Numbered from the stretch's first letter, positions 1 to 9,246 are shown. The stretch: 64,000 nucleotides of DNA from Psychromicrobium lacuslunae (GCF_000950575.1 NZ_CP011005.1:3162001-3226000), one strand, 5' to 3'. Numbers and translations are program-made. The notes: generated from the letters alone by a model not told the origin.

Positions 1-2
1 AT

Positions 3-359
3 TGGGGCGTTGTGCTAGGTAAAAATGTGCCCAGCACGGCGGTGAAAACCATTGGGCTTCGGATCCAGAAAATGTTTATTAAGCGCCTCATGCTCAGCCA
101 TGGCGGCGCGATGATCGGGCGGCTCGTTCCTTTTGGTGTCGGCGCGGTGATCGGTGGGGCCGGTAACCTGCTGATGGGGCGCTCGATAGTGAAGGCAACT
201 AAGATCGCCTTTGGCGCACCGCCCTTGGTCTTTCGCGGCGAGCTTGCCTTGCCGGTGCCAGCGGTGCCTTCTCGGGCGATTGAATGGCGGCGGCCGCTCA
301 CCGCGATCAAGGCGCTTCCGGCTAAGCTGCCTGGCACGAAGAAGGCGCATCGTGACTGA
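3..359 (+). CDS. C-terminal part of an uncharacterised protein (cut by window edge)
   Basis: The reading frame is open to the left edge, so only the last ~119 residues are seen and the true start lies outside. The visible part carries a glycine-rich hydrophobic stretch around IGRLVPFGVGAVIGGAGN that looks like a glycine-zipper hairpin, then a basic, proline-containing tail. It resembles the C-terminus of uncharacterised EcsC-like actinobacterial proteins, but I cannot name it firmly. Its stop overlaps the pxpA start by 8 bases, so the two are probably co-transcribed. Confidence 0.6.
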   Translation, partial: WGVVLGKNVPSTAVKTIGLRIQKMFIKRLMLSHGGAMIGRLVPFGVGAVIGGAGNLLMGRSIVKATKIAFGAPPLVFRGELALPVPAVPSRAIEWRRPLTAIKALPAKLPGTKKAHRD

Positions 360-1116
360 ACTCGTGGTTGATCTGAACAGTGATCTGGGCGAGTCCTTTG
401 GCTCCTGGACAATGGGCGACGACGAAGCCCTGCTTTCACTGGTCAGTAGCGCAAATGTGGCCTGTGGTTTTCATGCCGGCGACCCGCAAACCATGCTGCG
501 CACCGTCAGGATCGCGCAGCAACGTGGGGTGAGCCTGGGCGCTCACCCGGCCTATCGTGATCTGGTGGGTTTTGGCCGGAGACTCCTTGATGTGAGTGCT
601 GAGGAGCTGCACGCGGATGTGCTCTATCAGGTGGCTGCGCTCGACGGTGTGGCACGCAGCGCGGGTGCCACGCTGAGTTACGTGAAACCCCATGGAGCAC
701 TTTATAACCGGATCGTCAGCGACCCGGTGCAAGCGGCGGCAGTGGCCCGGGCCGTGCATGAATTACCCGGCAATCTTGCCATCCTAGGGCTGCCAGGTTC
801 GGCGATCGAGACCGCTTGCGGCGAACTCGGGGTGAGCTTTTACCGGGAGGCTTTTGTCGATCGGGGCTACCTCGCCGACGGTTCACTGGTACCGCGGACA
901 GCTCCCGGTGCGGTGCTGCATGAGGTGGAAATGATCGCCGAGCGGGCGGTGCGGATGGTGCGGGAAGGTGTGGTTCAGGCGGTCGACGGCAGCCTGGTCG
1001 AGCTGCGACCGGATTCGCTCTGCGTGCATGGCGACACCCCGGGCGCGGTGGCAATGGCTTCCGCAGTACGAACCGCCCTGACCGCCGAGGGGGTGCGGAT
1101 TGAACGCTTTGCCTAA
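352..1116 (+). CDS. pxpA: 5-oxoprolinase subunit A (LamB/YcsF family)
   Basis: Subunit of the cytoplasmic ATP-dependent 5-oxoprolinase that opens 5-oxoproline to glutamate together with PxpB and PxpC. The 254-aa product starts at a GTG inside the end of the preceding gene, and the family-typical N-terminus VVDLNSDLGESFG follows at once. Other family motifs are NVACGFHAGD, GAHPAYRD and VKPHGALYN. A longer open frame exists upstream, but it is only the shadow of the preceding gene. First gene of pxpABC, all overlapping. Confidence 0.95.
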   Translation: MTELVVDLNSDLGESFGSWTMGDDEALLSLVSSANVACGFHAGDPQTMLRTVRIAQQRGVSLGAHPAYRDLVGFGRRLLDVSAEELHADVLYQVAALDGVARSAGATLSYVKPHGALYNRIVSDPVQAAAVARAVHELPGNLAILGLPGSAIETACGELGVSFYREAFVDRGYLADGSLVPRTAPGAVLHEVEMIAERAVRMVREGVVQAVDGSLVELRPDSLCVHGDTPGAVAMASAVRTALTAEGVRIERFA

Positions 1117-1789
1117 AACCCCCGGTGCGCTGGAGCCGATCGGCGCAACTGGCTCAGGGCGGGCCAATGCGGCGACCCTGCTGCCCTGTGGAGACAGCGG
1201 GATTCTGGCAGAATTGGAAACCCTCGACCAGGTCCTGGCGTTATTTAGGGCGCTGTCTGAACCCCCCGCCGGGGTCCTGGACGTGGTCCCCGCTGCTCGT
1301 ACGATCCTGGTCACCTTCGACCCGGAGCGACTTGAACTTACTGCGGTACAAAATTGGTTGCGCTCCGCCGAACCGGTGGAGGCAGCGCTCGCCGATGGCC
1401 CCCTAGTTCCCATTGAAGTGAGCTATACCGGCCCCGATCTTGCCGAGGTCGCGCAGTACCTGAACCTCACAGTCGAGCAAGTTGTCGAGCTGCACACCAG
1501 CTCGGAGTGGACCGCAGCGTTTACCGGGTTCGCCCCAGGGTTTGCCTATTTAGTCACCTCCCACGAGAAGCTTCGGGTGCCCCGGAGGAATACCCCGCGC
1601 ACCTCAATTCCGGCCGGTTCGGTTGCTTTGGGCGGTGAGTTTAGTGCGATCTATCCGACCAGCTCACCCGCTGGCTGGCAACTCATCGGTCACACCGCGG
1701 CGGTACTTTGGGACGCGTCGAAGTCGGAAGCCGCGGGTAGTCCGGCGCTGATTACCCCGGGCGCTCGGGTGCGGTTCAGGGCAGTATGA
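1100..1789 (+). CDS. pxpB: 5-oxoprolinase subunit B (KipI family)
   Basis: Second 5-oxoprolinase subunit, related to the sporulation inhibitor KipI. It is 229 aa, with the carboxyltransferase C/D-type signature TGFAPGFAYL and a proline/glycine-rich segment RNTPRTSIPAGSVALGG. The chosen TTG start overlaps the end of pxpA by 17 bases and has a GAGGGGG Shine-Dalgarno just upstream. Conserved sequence begins near residue 25 (LLPCGDSG), so the start is plausible but not proved. Overlaps pxpC by 4 bases. Confidence 0.93.
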   Translation: MNALPKTPGALEPIGATGSGRANAATLLPCGDSGILAELETLDQVLALFRALSEPPAGVLDVVPAARTILVTFDPERLELTAVQNWLRSAEPVEAALADGPLVPIEVSYTGPDLAEVAQYLNLTVEQVVELHTSSEWTAAFTGFAPGFAYLVTSHEKLRVPRRNTPRTSIPAGSVALGGEFSAIYPTSSPAGWQLIGHTAAVLWDASKSEAAGSPALITPGARVRFRAV

Positions 1790-2640
1790 CGGCGCGGGTG
1801 GTCTCGACCGGGCCATTGGCCTTAGTGCAGGATTTGGGTCGACCCGGGGCAGCCGCGCTGGGCCTAGGCCCGGGCGGCGCACTTGATCGGGCAGCTTTGG
1901 TAGCCGCCAACGCTTTGGTAGCGAACCCGGCGTCGTCCGCAGGGCTGGAGATCGTCTTCGGTGGCTTCGCATTGGAATTCAACGAACCAGCTGTTTTCGC
2001 GGTAACCGGTGCGGTGGGTGAAGTGCTGATCGATGGTGTGCCGAGGCCGCAACGCACCGCCCACTCGGTCGCTGCCGGTACCCGCTTGACGATTGCTGCC
2101 GCCTCAGCCGGTCTGCGCTATTACCTGGCCATTGCGGGCGGAATCGAAGCTCCCACGCTGCTCGGCTCACGTTCGCGTGACATCTTGGCCGCGATGGGGC
2201 CTGAGCCGCTGCAAGCCGGTCAGCTCTTGTCGTTCGGCTCAGATCACCAAGAGTCGGCAAGACCTGAGGTTTTCCGGGACCCGCCGAGGCCCGATAGACG
2301 GCTCTCGCTGCGAGTGACGCCGGGGCCTCGAAGGGATTGGTTTGTCGATGGGGCCTGGTCTCAACTGCTGAGCCAGGAGTGGGCCATCTCGGCCGACAGC
2401 AATCGGATTGGTGCGCGCTTACTGGGCCGTCCCCTCGAATTTTCCCGCTCCGGCCAGCTGCCTAGTGAGGGAATGGTGACCGGCGCATTGCAGGTGCCGC
2501 CCTCCGGCTTGCCCACCATTTTTCTAGCGGATCATCCGGTGACCGGCGGTTATCCGGTGATCGCGGTGGTCCGGAAGGCTGATATTGATCTGCTTGGCCA
2601 AGCCCAACCCGGCCAGACACTTAGATTTCTAGCCTCTTGA
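1786..2640 (+). CDS. pxpC: 5-oxoprolinase subunit C (KipA family)
   Basis: Third 5-oxoprolinase subunit (biotin-dependent-carboxyltransferase-like, KipA family), 284 aa. The N-terminus has the family signature PLALVQDLGRPG followed by a GGALDRAALVAAN segment, and the C-terminus has FLADHPVTGGYPVIAVV. It begins with ATGA, sharing bases with the pxpB stop, which fits translational coupling and a fixed complex stoichiometry. It ends 9 bases from the convergent DUF445 gene. Confidence 0.93.
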   Translation: MTARVVSTGPLALVQDLGRPGAAALGLGPGGALDRAALVAANALVANPASSAGLEIVFGGFALEFNEPAVFAVTGAVGEVLIDGVPRPQRTAHSVAAGTRLTIAAASAGLRYYLAIAGGIEAPTLLGSRSRDILAAMGPEPLQAGQLLSFGSDHQESARPEVFRDPPRPDRRLSLRVTPGPRRDWFVDGAWSQLLSQEWAISADSNRIGARLLGRPLEFSRSGQLPSEGMVTGALQVPPSGLPTIFLADHPVTGGYPVIAVVRKADIDLLGQAQPGQTLRFLAS

Positions 2641-2648
2641 AGGTGCCG

Positions 2649-3899
2649 TTAGCCGAAGGCTAGGGTAGCCACGGTATAAATCAGCACGCCGGCTAGCGCG
2701 CCCACCACAGTGCCATTGATTCTGATGTACTGCAGATCCCGGCCAACCTGCAGTTCAATCTTTCGCGACGCCTCTTGAGCATCCCAGCGCTCCACGGTAT
2801 CGGTAATAATCGAAGCGATATCGTGCCGGTAATTGCGCACTGCGTAGGCAGCGACTTCGGTAATCCAGCCGTTGATTTTGCTGGCCAGTTCTTCGTCGCT
2901 GGACAGCCGGTGGCCGAAATCGCGCAGTACCGAAACAAACTTCATCCTTAGCGCCGAATTCGGGTCATCGACCGCTTCCAACAGAGCACGTTTCAACGTT
3001 TGCCAGGTCTGGCCCGCTAACTCTCGCACTCTGGGCGAATCAAGTAGCTGCGCTTTGACCTCTTCGGCACGCTGGATCATCGCCGGATCGTGCTGCAGAT
3101 CATCGGCCAGCTTGAGCAAGTACTCGTCCAAGGCCTGCCGCACTTGGTGGTCCTGGTCAGCTTGTATTGCTAGCACGAACTTATGCACCTCGGCGTAGAT
3201 CCGATCGCCGACCAGATCATCGACAAAACTCGGAATCCAGGAAGGGGAACGATCGGAGACAATACGCGAAATAGTGGCGGGGTTGCTCTGCACCCAGTCA
3301 ACCGCTCGATCAACTAGCAGATCAACTAGATTGCGGTGATGCCCGGCGGAGAACACCTGGTTGGCCAGCCGACCAATCGGCGGGCCCCATGGCGGTGCCA
3401 GCAAATACTGCCGCACCATTGATTCGATCACCTCGCGGACGTCGTCGTCCTTGAGAACTTCCATAATGCCCTTGATTGCCGCAGCGCCCTCGGTAGCTAA
3501 GCGATTGGCGGACTCTTCGCGGGCCAACCAGCTGCCCACCCGTCCAGCAACGTCGAGGGTGCCGAGCTTTTCGCGAACCACATCTTCGGAGAGGAAATTA
3601 CTTTCCACGAACTCGCCGAGGCTAGCCCCGATCGCATCCTTGCGGGTTGGGATGATCGCAGTATGGGGAATGGGTAAGCCGAGCGGGTGCCGGAACAGCG
3701 CAGTGACCGCGAACCAGTCGGCCAGCGCGCCGACCATAGCTCCCTCTGAGGCGGCACGTACGTAGGCCAGCCAAGGGTATTGGCCTTGCAACCAGAAGGA
3801 AAATCCAAAGATCACCGCCGCGAGGATGAGCAGCGATAAGGCAAGGGTTTTCATCCGGCGAAGTGCGGCCCGTTTTTGCTGGTCCAGTTCTGACTCCAT
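2649..3899 (-). CDS. DUF445 family membrane protein
   Basis: A 416-aa protein of unknown biochemical role. It has a transmembrane segment near residues 15-35, then the hallmark DUF445 block GAMVGALADWFAVTALFRHP (about 55-75). A long predicted helical soluble body follows, and a second hydrophobic segment closes the C-terminus (VGALAGVLIYTVATLAFG). The two-anchor topology and length match the family. Divergent from the glycerophosphodiesterase gene with 58 bases between starts; convergent with pxpC. No partner gene hints at function. Confidence 0.85.
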   Translation of the reverse strand: MESELDQQKRAALRRMKTLALSLLILAAVIFGFSFWLQGQYPWLAYVRAASEGAMVGALADWFAVTALFRHPLGLPIPHTAIIPTRKDAIGASLGEFVESNFLSEDVVREKLGTLDVAGRVGSWLAREESANRLATEGAAAIKGIMEVLKDDDVREVIESMVRQYLLAPPWGPPIGRLANQVFSAGHHRNLVDLLVDRAVDWVQSNPATISRIVSDRSPSWIPSFVDDLVGDRIYAEVHKFVLAIQADQDHQVRQALDEYLLKLADDLQHDPAMIQRAEEVKAQLLDSPRVRELAGQTWQTLKRALLEAVDDPNSALRMKFVSVLRDFGHRLSSDEELASKINGWITEVAAYAVRNYRHDIASIITDTVERWDAQEASRKIELQVGRDLQYIRINGTVVGALAGVLIYTVATLAFG

Positions 3900-3957
3900 G
3901 AGGCAAGCCTACTGAGCCTGCTTTCATAGCAGTAACCGTGGGGAATACCCTTGAGCT

Positions 3958-4806
3958 ATGACCCTGATCTACGCCCACCGTGGTGCCAGCGCCCAGTATG
4001 CCGAACACACTCGTGCCGCCTATTTGCAGGCAATCGCCGACGGGGCCGACGGGATGGAATGTGACGTTCACCTGACCGCCGACCACCAGGTGGTGCTGCT
4101 CCACGACTCAACAGTGGACCGCACCTCCAACGGCAGCGGAGCGGTGGCCGAGATGACTCTCGCGGAACTCAGGGAACTGGATTTCAGTTCCTGGAAAGGC
4201 GTCGACGTACCGGATGAGTACGGGGCCAATTCGCAGCAGTTCCTCACCCTGGGTGAGCTTCTCGACTTATTATTAGCCGCCGGTCGACCGATTGGGCTGA
4301 CCATTGAGTTCAAGCACCCCAACCCCTTTGGCGACCGCCTGGAAGAGGAAACCCTCAAACTGCTATTGGCACGCGGCTGGCTGCCGCAGAGCTCGAAGTT
4401 GGGTTCTTTGAACATCTCTTTTATGAGTTTCGATCCGGACGCGATGAAATACCTGGCGAGCACGGTGCCCGCAGCGCAGCTGTGTCAACTGGTCGCTGAG
4501 ATCGACGTCGAACAGCTCAGCAAGGAACTTGGCCTCGGCGCTGTGGCGGCTGTTGCCGCTGCAACTGCCCTGCGGCTTGCGCTCGCCGAGGGGCTTCGGC
4601 TTTTGGATAGCGGCGAGGCCGGCATCGCCGGACCAGGAATCGACTATCTTCGCGCCCAGCCCGACCAGACGCGGCGTTGGCTTGAGGCCGGTCGGATCTT
4701 CCGGGTTTGGACGGTTGACGAGGCGGCGGATGTGAGATTCTGTCTGGATTTCGGTGTGCAGGAAATCACCACGAATCGTCCGGCCGAGGTGCGCGCTCTG
4801 CTCTGA
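3958..4806 (+). CDS. glycerophosphodiester phosphodiesterase
   Basis: A 282-aa TIM-barrel enzyme expected to hydrolyse glycerophosphodiesters to glycerol-3-phosphate and an alcohol. Visible motifs are the HRG near residue 8 (AHRGASAQYAEHT), the metal-binding ECDV (about 32-35) and HDSTVDRTSNGSG (about 45-57). A late W-TVD segment (FRVWTVDEAADV) is typical of the GDPD barrel end. No signal peptide, so it is cytoplasmic. The stop lies in a perfect 12-bp palindrome (ACTGAGCTCAGT, 4806-4817). Confidence 0.92.
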   Translation: MTLIYAHRGASAQYAEHTRAAYLQAIADGADGMECDVHLTADHQVVLLHDSTVDRTSNGSGAVAEMTLAELRELDFSSWKGVDVPDEYGANSQQFLTLGELLDLLLAAGRPIGLTIEFKHPNPFGDRLEEETLKLLLARGWLPQSSKLGSLNISFMSFDPDAMKYLASTVPAAQLCQLVAEIDVEQLSKELGLGAVAAVAAATALRLALAEGLRLLDSGEAGIAGPGIDYLRAQPDQTRRWLEAGRIFRVWTVDEAADVRFCLDFGVQEITTNRPAEVRALL

Positions 4807-4835
4807 CTGAGCTCAGTTGGCGGCTTCGCCACCGA

Positions 4836-4878
4836 GCCTTCTCGAGAACGGCAGCAAAATCGCTATCCTCGAGAAGGC
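4836..4878. terminator. 11-bp inverted repeat between GDPD and GH15 genes
   Basis: GCCTTCTCGAG (4836-4846) and CTCGAGAAGGC (4868-4878) form a perfect 11-bp inverted repeat around a 21-base spacer. No clear T-run follows, so it may be a weak terminator for the GDPD gene or an operator for the GH15 gene, which starts 53 bases later. Confidence 0.4.
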
Positions 4879-4931
4879 GAAACTCTCGAAAAATAAGTGA
4901 TTGAGCGCTCAAGCCATGATTAGGTGTGTGA

Positions 4932-6731
4932 ATGGCATCGCGGATCGAAGACTACGCCCTCCTCTCAGATATGCACACTGGTCCTCTTGTGGCGCGCACC
5001 GGCAGCATCGATTGGCTGTGTTTTCCGCGCTTTGACTCGCCGTCGATTTTCGCCGCCTTGCTGGGCACAGAAGACGACGGCCATTGGTTGCTGGCACCAA
5101 CGGCCGATAAAGCGGAGGTAATCAGCCGACGGTATCAGGACAGCACCTTCGTGTTGGAAACCGATTGGCGCACCGAAACCGGCAGTGTTCGGGTCACCGA
5201 CTTTATGCCGGTAGGTGATCGCCGAGCCTCGATTGTGCGCCGGGTGCATGGTCTGGAAGGTACCGTGGCGATGCGTCAGCTGCTCCGAATGCGTTTCGAC
5301 TATGCCCGGGTATTGCCTTGGGTTTCCCGGGCCAAGGACACCGGCGGCGCCACCGTGCTGCTCGCCATTGCGGGTCCGGATGCGCTGGCGTTGCGCGGGC
5401 CGCATATTCCGCACTCCACCGATCATCGGCACTACGGTGAATTCACCGTTGCAGCGGGCGAAACTCTCGATTTCGAGTTGCTTTGGTATCCTTCGCATCG
5501 AGCTATTCCTGCCGCGCTCGACGTCGATAAGGCGCTGCAACAAACCGCCGACTACTGGCGGCAATGGGCGGCGGACTGCTCGCAGGACGGCAAGTACGCC
5601 GAACAGGTGAAGCGCTCACTACTGGTGTTGCGGGCGCTCAGTCATGAGGATACCGGCGGTATTGTGGCCGCTCCGACCACCTCGCTGCCCGAAGATTTTG
5701 GCGGCGGAAGGAACTGGGACTACCGATTCTGCTGGCTGCGCGACGCCGCACTGACGTTGGAGGCAATGCTGACCCACGGCTACGCGCAGGAGGCATTGAC
5801 CTGGCGGAACTGGTTATTACGAGCCGTGGCGGGAGACCCCGAGGACCTGCAGATCATGTACGGCCTGGCCGGTGAACGTGAGTTGCGCGAAGAAGAACTG
5901 CCGCATCTACCAGGGTATGAAAACTCTGCTCCGGTGCGGATCGGCAATGGTGCGGTGCACCAATATCAGGCTGATGTGGTCGGCGAGGTGATGGTCGCCT
6001 TGGAGCGGCTGCGCAAAATTGGCGGTGCCGAGGACCATTTTTCCTGGCCTCTGCAACGGGCCCTTTTGGGTTTTGCCGAACGGCATCTTGAGCAAAAGGA
6101 CCAAGGTTTATGGGAAATGCGTGGTGAGCCACAGTACTTCACGCATTCCAGGGTGATGATGTGGGCGGCTTTCGACTCCGGGGTCCGAGCGGTGCGAGAG
6201 CACGGTTTGGCAGGACCAGCCGAGCAGTGGGAGCAAATACGCGATCAATTGCGGGCGGAGATACTCAGCCAAGGTTTCAATCGTGAACTGAACTCTTTTA
6301 CCCAAAGCTATGGCGGCACCACCACCGATGCTTCTCTTTTGGTGTTACCGCAGGTCGGCTTCATTTCCTACCAGGACGAGAAGATGCTGGGTACGGTAGC
6401 GCGAATTGAGCAGGAGTTGCTCGATCCGCACGGTTTACTGCTGCGGTACCGGACGGAAACTGGCTTGGACGGCCTGGAACCTGGGGAGCATCCGTTCTTA
6501 GCCTGTTCGTTCTGGCTGGTCGGCCAGTACGCGCGAAGCGGGCGGCTGGCTGAGGCTGAGGCTTTGATGGATCGTCTGGTTGGTTTCGCCAACGAACTCG
6601 GCCTGCTCAGCGAGGAATATTCAGTGGAGCAGGGCCGGATGGTGGGTAACTATCCACAGGCCTTCTCGCACCTCGCCCTGGTCGGTGCCGCCGATGCCTT
6701 GGAAAGTGCGACTCAGACCGTCCGGACTTGA
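4932..6731 (+). CDS. glycoside hydrolase family 15 protein (glucoamylase/trehalase-like)
   Basis: A 599-aa cytoplasmic hydrolase of the bacterial GH15 type that cleaves alpha-linked glucose. The N-terminal beta-sandwich begins with IEDYALLSDMHTGPLVA and GSIDWLCFPRFDSPSIFA. The (alpha/alpha)6 catalytic domain carries GGGRNWDYRFCWLRDAAL (around 255) and the C-terminal EEYS plus GNYPQAFSHLAL motifs near the catalytic base. Full length for the family. Substrate (trehalose, maltose or longer glucan) cannot be fixed from sequence. Its 3' end overlaps the convergent TetR gene by 19 bases. The start codon has only a weak Shine-Dalgarno. Confidence 0.9.
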   Translation: MASRIEDYALLSDMHTGPLVARTGSIDWLCFPRFDSPSIFAALLGTEDDGHWLLAPTADKAEVISRRYQDSTFVLETDWRTETGSVRVTDFMPVGDRRASIVRRVHGLEGTVAMRQLLRMRFDYARVLPWVSRAKDTGGATVLLAIAGPDALALRGPHIPHSTDHRHYGEFTVAAGETLDFELLWYPSHRAIPAALDVDKALQQTADYWRQWAADCSQDGKYAEQVKRSLLVLRALSHEDTGGIVAAPTTSLPEDFGGGRNWDYRFCWLRDAALTLEAMLTHGYAQEALTWRNWLLRAVAGDPEDLQIMYGLAGERELREEELPHLPGYENSAPVRIGNGAVHQYQADVVGEVMVALERLRKIGGAEDHFSWPLQRALLGFAERHLEQKDQGLWEMRGEPQYFTHSRVMMWAAFDSGVRAVREHGLAGPAEQWEQIRDQLRAEILSQGFNRELNSFTQSYGGTTTDASLLVLPQVGFISYQDEKMLGTVARIEQELLDPHGLLLRYRTETGLDGLEPGEHPFLACSFWLVGQYARSGRLAEAEALMDRLVGFANELGLLSEEYSVEQGRMVGNYPQAFSHLALVGAADALESATQTVRT

Positions 6732-7348
6732 GCCTCGGGCCCCCAAATATCCGGGTGTCGCGTCATCGCCGGTTCCCGGTGCAGAGCTCGATGCTGTACC
6801 GGGATGAAGATGGCATCCCCCAATAGCTCAGCGAATCGTTTCCAGGCTGGAGTGCCAGCCGGCGTAGTTTCTACCGCGCCGATCAACATGCCAATAATTG
6901 ACTGGACATCTTCTAAGCCAAGATCGGACCGCACGGTGCCTTGGGCTTGGGCACGACGGGTGAGTTCAAAAAGGGCATCAATAACCGGAATCGCCATGCT
7001 GGCGAGCGTGTCCTGTCTACTGTGGATGGCGATCATCATGTTCGACTCACGGCTGGCGATGCCCAGCAAACCGTAACTGACATAGATCAACCCGCGGGTA
7101 GGGTTGCTGTCTTCGAGGGCCCTTCGGATCAGCGGTCTGATCCGAATCTCAACCTGTCGGGTGAGCACCGCGCGGATCAAATCGTCTTTATCGGAAAAAT
7201 TCCGGAACAGGGTGGCGACGCCGACCCCTGCTTCGCGAGCAATGCTCTGCAGGGACGCGTCCGGGCCGAAGCGGCGATAACAGGATTGCGCAGCTGAAAT
7301 CAACGAATCAATATTTCTCGTCGCGTCCGCTCTGCGGGGCCGCTCCAT
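6713..7348 (-). CDS. TetR/AcrR family transcriptional regulator
   Basis: A 211-aa regulator. The N-terminal helix-turn-helix includes DASLQSIAREAGVGVATLFR followed by NFSDKDDLIRAV, the typical TetR recognition region. The C-terminal ~130 residues form the variable ligand/dimer domain. I chose the ATG at 7348 over one at 7363 because GGAGG sits five bases upstream of it. The target is unknown; the nearest divergent gene is the thiamine-binding-like gene at 7449, about 100 bases away. Confidence 0.9.
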   Translation of the reverse strand: MERPRRADATRNIDSLISAAQSCYRRFGPDASLQSIAREAGVGVATLFRNFSDKDDLIRAVLTRQVEIRIRPLIRRALEDSNPTRGLIYVSYGLLGIASRESNMMIAIHSRQDTLASMAIPVIDALFELTRRAQAQGTVRSDLGLEDVQSIIGMLIGAVETTPAGTPAWKRFAELLGDAIFIPVQHRALHREPAMTRHPDIWGPEAQVRTV

Positions 7349-7448
7349 TGAAGCCTCCGACATGGGCTCAGCATAGCAAGGTGGGGCTGGAATCTAGGCT
7401 TGGCCGGGCGGGATGTCTTTTGGCAACGGATCGTGCCAGGATGAAGGC

Positions 7449-7751
7449 ATGTTGGTAGCTTTTTCTGTCTCCCCTAATTCTTCAGGTCCGGATGGGTCGG
7501 TGCATGAAGCCGTGGCGGCTGCGATCAAGGTGGTGAGGGAATCGGGACTGCCCAACCAGACCGATTCGATGTTCACCACGATCGAAGGCGAGTGGGACGA
7601 GGTTTTCGACGTGGTGAAGCGTGCCACCGAGGCCGTTGGTGCTTTCGGCTCAAGGGTTTCGCTGGTCCTGAAGGCAGACATTCGCCCTGGCTACACCGGT
7701 GAATTAACCGCCAAGGTGGAACGTCTAGAGAAGGCGCTGCTCGAGGAATAA
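7449..7751 (+). CDS. thiamine-binding / MTH1187-YkoF-like protein
   Basis: A 100-aa ferredoxin-like protein of the MTH1187/YkoF superfamily, members of which bind thiamine or its pyrimidine part. Conserved pieces are AFSVSPNSSG at the N-terminus, MFTTIEGEWDEVFDVVKRA in the middle and VSLVLKADIRPGYTG near the end. An upstream in-frame start exists, but the ATG at 7449 is favoured by the GGATGAAGG ribosome-binding region. First gene of a co-directional run with the methyltransferase genes; ligand binding is inferred from the family only. Confidence 0.8.
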   Translation: MLVAFSVSPNSSGPDGSVHEAVAAAIKVVRESGLPNQTDSMFTTIEGEWDEVFDVVKRATEAVGAFGSRVSLVLKADIRPGYTGELTAKVERLEKALLEE

Positions 7752-7760
7752 GCTGAGGAG

Positions 7761-8423
7761 ATGGTTGAGCATAAGAGCCACCCGGAGTGGCTGACGGTCG
7801 AGCACTACCTGAGCGATACCCTGCTGAAGCCCGACGCTGCTCTAGAACAAGCGGTAGCCGACGCTGCGGCGGCCGGGATGCCGGCCATCGAGGTAGCGCC
7901 GACGGCGGGTAAATTCCTGATGCTGCTGGCGCGGATTTCCGGCGCTCGTCGGGTCCTGGAAATCGGTACCCTGGCAGGCTACTCCAGTATCTGGTTGGCT
8001 CGCGGCCTGCCGGAGGACGGCACGGTGTTGAGCTGTGAGTTTGTAGCCAAGCACGCTGAGGTGGCCCGTCGAAATATTGACCGGGCGGGTGTCGGCGAGA
8101 AGGTGGAGATTCGGCTGGGGCCAGCGCTAGATACCCTTGCTAGCTTGACCGGCCAATTCGATCTCATCTTTATCGATGCCGATAAGGGAAATAACGTCAA
8201 TTACCTGAGTCGGGCACTCGAATTGAGCCATTCAGGGACAGTGATTGTCGTCGATAATGTGATCTGGGAAGGACTTTTCTTAGATCCTGAGGCGCAGGGA
8301 GATGAACTAGCGATCCGTCAGACTTTGGAATTTCTAGGCTCCAGTGAGCAGTTGGAAGCCACCGCGATACAAACCGCGAGTTCCAAAGGTTGGGATGGCT
8401 TCGCGGTAGCTGTGGTGAAATGA
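7761..8423 (+). CDS. class I SAM-dependent O-methyltransferase (COMT-like)
   Basis: A 220-aa methyltransferase of the small cation-dependent catechol/caffeoyl-CoA O-methyltransferase family. Motif I is VLEIGTLAGYSSIWLARGL (about 68-86). The acidic SAM-contact residue lies in VLSCEFVAKHAEVARRN. The FDLIFIDADKGNN segment holds metal-binding Asp residues, and VIVVDNVIWEG follows. GCTGAGGAG lies directly before ATG. It follows the MTH1187-like gene by 9 bases and precedes the next gene by 10, so the three are probably one transcript. Natural substrate unknown. Confidence 0.92.
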   Translation: MVEHKSHPEWLTVEHYLSDTLLKPDAALEQAVADAAAAGMPAIEVAPTAGKFLMLLARISGARRVLEIGTLAGYSSIWLARGLPEDGTVLSCEFVAKHAEVARRNIDRAGVGEKVEIRLGPALDTLASLTGQFDLIFIDADKGNNVNYLSRALELSHSGTVIVVDNVIWEGLFLDPEAQGDELAIRQTLEFLGSSEQLEATAIQTASSKGWDGFAVAVVK

Positions 8424-8433
8424 TCGGGCGTCC

Positions 8434-9246
8434 ATGAAGCCTGCTGAACCAAAGCCAGTTGCCGGTGAATACCCCATCGATACCGGCCTTGCGGAACTAG
8501 AAGCGGAACCTGGGAACTCCAGTGGTTGGTTGTTGAAAATCAATGGCATGCAGTCCTCGCATATTGATCTAGCCGACGCCTCCCGGCTTGAATTCGAGTA
8601 CATGCGTTGGCTGGTGAAGCTGATCGAAGATCGCTGGAGCACCAGCGAAAAGTTGAGAGTGCTGCATCTGGGTGGTGGAGCGTGCTCGGTAGCCCGCTAC
8701 TTGGTGGATCAGTACCCGAATTCTCGGAATACCGTGGTGGAGATTGACGGTAAGCTTGCCGGCTACGTGCGGGAATGGTTCGGACTGCCGAAGGCGCCGT
8801 TGCTGAAGATTAGGGTCGGGGAAGCGCGTGAAGTATTGAGTGCACTCAGTGAAAACAGCCGCGACGTGGTGATTCGCGATGTCTTCTCCGGAAGGTTCAC
8901 CCCGGCTCCACTGCTGACCGAGGAATTCGTAACACAAGCCAAACGGGTGCTGAGTCCGCAGGGCGTCTATTTGCTCAATTGTGGGGATGCTCCGGCGCTT
9001 GCCAATGCACGTCGCGAAGCCGCCACCCTAGCCGCCAACTTCAGACACACCGCGCTAATAGCGGATCCACCAATGCTCAAGGGCAGGCGCTTCGGCAATA
9101 TCGTGATGGCCGGTAGTGATGCACCGCTGGCCACTGGTGGCGGGCTGCCCCGGGCACTCTTGGCCGGTGCGATGCCTGCCACTCTGTGGGACGATCAGCA
9201 ATTTCGAGGCTTCGCTCGCAGCCACCAACCTTTCACCGATAACTAG
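8434..9246 (+). CDS. spermidine synthase-like SAM-fold protein
   Basis: A 270-aa protein with the spermidine-synthase-like Rossmann fold. LRVLHLGGGACSVARYLVD (about 70-88) is the nucleotide-binding loop, VVEIDGKLAGYVREWFGLP contains the acidic ribose-binding residue, and RDVVIRDVFSG is the post-motif aspartate region. It lacks the N-terminal tetramerisation strand of true SpeE. Many such actinobacterial proteins are annotated as spermidine synthase or fused MFS/SpeE relatives, so polyamine synthesis is not established. Confidence 0.8.
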   Translation: MKPAEPKPVAGEYPIDTGLAELEAEPGNSSGWLLKINGMQSSHIDLADASRLEFEYMRWLVKLIEDRWSTSEKLRVLHLGGGACSVARYLVDQYPNSRNTVVEIDGKLAGYVREWFGLPKAPLLKIRVGEAREVLSALSENSRDVVIRDVFSGRFTPAPLLTEEFVTQAKRVLSPQGVYLLNCGDAPALANARREAATLAANFRHTALIADPPMLKGRRFGNIVMAGSDAPLATGGGLPRALLAGAMPATLWDDQQFRGFARSHQPFTDN

